A stretch of 22,573 nucleotides of DNA from Chloroflexota bacterium (GTDB lineage Bacteria; Chloroflexota; Chloroflexia; Thermomicrobiales; UBA6265): NCBI GenBank assembly GCA_023389575.1, contig JAEWEG010000047.1:1-22573 (forward strand), in the 5' to 3' direction. Below the pieces are notes generated by a model. It was not told the origin of the DNA. It saw only the letters and a list, made by a program, of their open reading frames with translations, and ran no database searches. A program made the translations under genes and the position numbers. Positions 22,452 through 22,573 of this stretch are shown here, piece by piece (positions within the stretch are counted from its first letter, which is position 1; each line of letters starts with the position of its first letter).

Positions 22452-22573
22452 GGCGTGTCTGACGAATGGACCGCGTATTTGGTAGACTCCCACCCTTTTG
22501 ACAGAGTCCAGAAGGGGACGAGATGGTTGGACGCGGCGAAATCACCGATCAGGCATGGGCGACCGTGGAGCCG
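22449..22573 (+). mobile_element. Left end of an IS5-type insertion sequence (partial)
   Basis: Immediately after the nitrilase coding region begins GGGCGTGTCTGACGAATGG, which resembles terminal inverted repeats of IS5-family elements. About 70 bp further in, a transposase-like frame begins. The flanking CTA or CTAG fits the YTAR/TA target preference of several IS5 groups. The right end lies outside the window, so neither the inverted repeat nor the target duplication can be confirmed. Confidence 0.6.
22523..22573 (+). CDS. IS5-family transposase, N-terminal fragment cut by the window edge
   Basis: Seventeen codons are visible, reading MVGRGEITDQAWATVEP. This is very like the start of IS5-family transposases with the N-terminal DUF4096-type domain (G-E-L-T-D-x-x-W-x-x-I/V-x-P). 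AGAAGGGGACG precedes the ATG by about 5 nt. The catalytic DDE region is beyond the window, so whether the gene is intact cannot be told. Confidence 0.65.
   Translation, partial: MVGRGEITDQAWATVEP

Noticed and set aside
21360..22493. A 377-codon leftward open frame over the nitrilase gene
   Set aside because: The opposite frame has the complete Glu-Lys-Cys triad and a good ribosome site.
1..22573. CRISPR array
   Set aside because: No regularly spaced direct repeats were found; the repeated elements seen are isolated hairpins.

Overview
The window is high-G+C bacterial DNA, dense with genes and with a strongly G/C-ending third codon position. No rRNA or tRNA is visible. The gene mix (phosphotriesterase-like hydrolase, AbgT transporter, M20 peptidases, a MerR/cobalamin regulator, HicAB, several universal stress proteins) would fit a Chloroflexota of the Thermomicrobia type or a high-GC actinobacterium. 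I lean to the former, but this is inference from style and content, not a marker gene.

Region 1 (about 1-13,620) is transcribed entirely leftward and is mainly metabolic. In transcriptional order from the right it holds: a DUF1269-like membrane protein; a single-domain universal stress protein; two M20 metallopeptidases (a CNDP-like dipeptidase, then PepT); an AbgT-family transporter; an SLC13-type permease with two internal TrkA-C domains; two small multi-pass membrane proteins; a GlsA glutaminase; a GNAT acetyltransferase; a phosphotriesterase-family hydrolase; and an NAD-dependent uronate-dehydrogenase-like epimerase. AbgT, PepT and the dipeptidase suggest uptake and hydrolysis of small peptides or aminoacyl-glutamates, and glutaminase adds a glutamate-releasing step. 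The dehydrogenase next to a possible lactonase suggests sugar-acid oxidation.

Region 2 (13,620-18,800) is mixed in direction. It holds a secreted trypsin-like serine protease with an EF-hand-type calcium loop and two tandem C-terminal beta domains, then a HicA-HicB toxin-antitoxin pair. A ferritin-like helical protein is divergent from a MerR regulator that carries the complete W-x9-EH cobalamin-photoreceptor signature. The divergent promoter region contains a MerR-style operator candidate: a dyad inside a 20-bp spacer between -35 and -10 elements.

Region 3 (18,800-22,573) holds an aldo/keto reductase facing left. Facing right are a tandem-domain universal stress protein, two paralogous 72-residue excisionase-type helix-turn-helix proteins separated by a strong hairpin, and a nitrilase-superfamily amidohydrolase. 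An insertion sequence of IS5 type begins right at the nitrilase stop codon, and the window ends 17 codons into its transposase.

The most interesting unit is 16.8-20.9 kb. A probable light- or B12-sensing MerR regulator is surrounded by stress proteins (ferritin-like, aldo/keto reductase, UspA) and has its own candidate operator. This suggests a light-controlled oxidative-stress module without the usual carotenoid genes in view. The paralogous HTH pair and the protease architecture are the next best leads.
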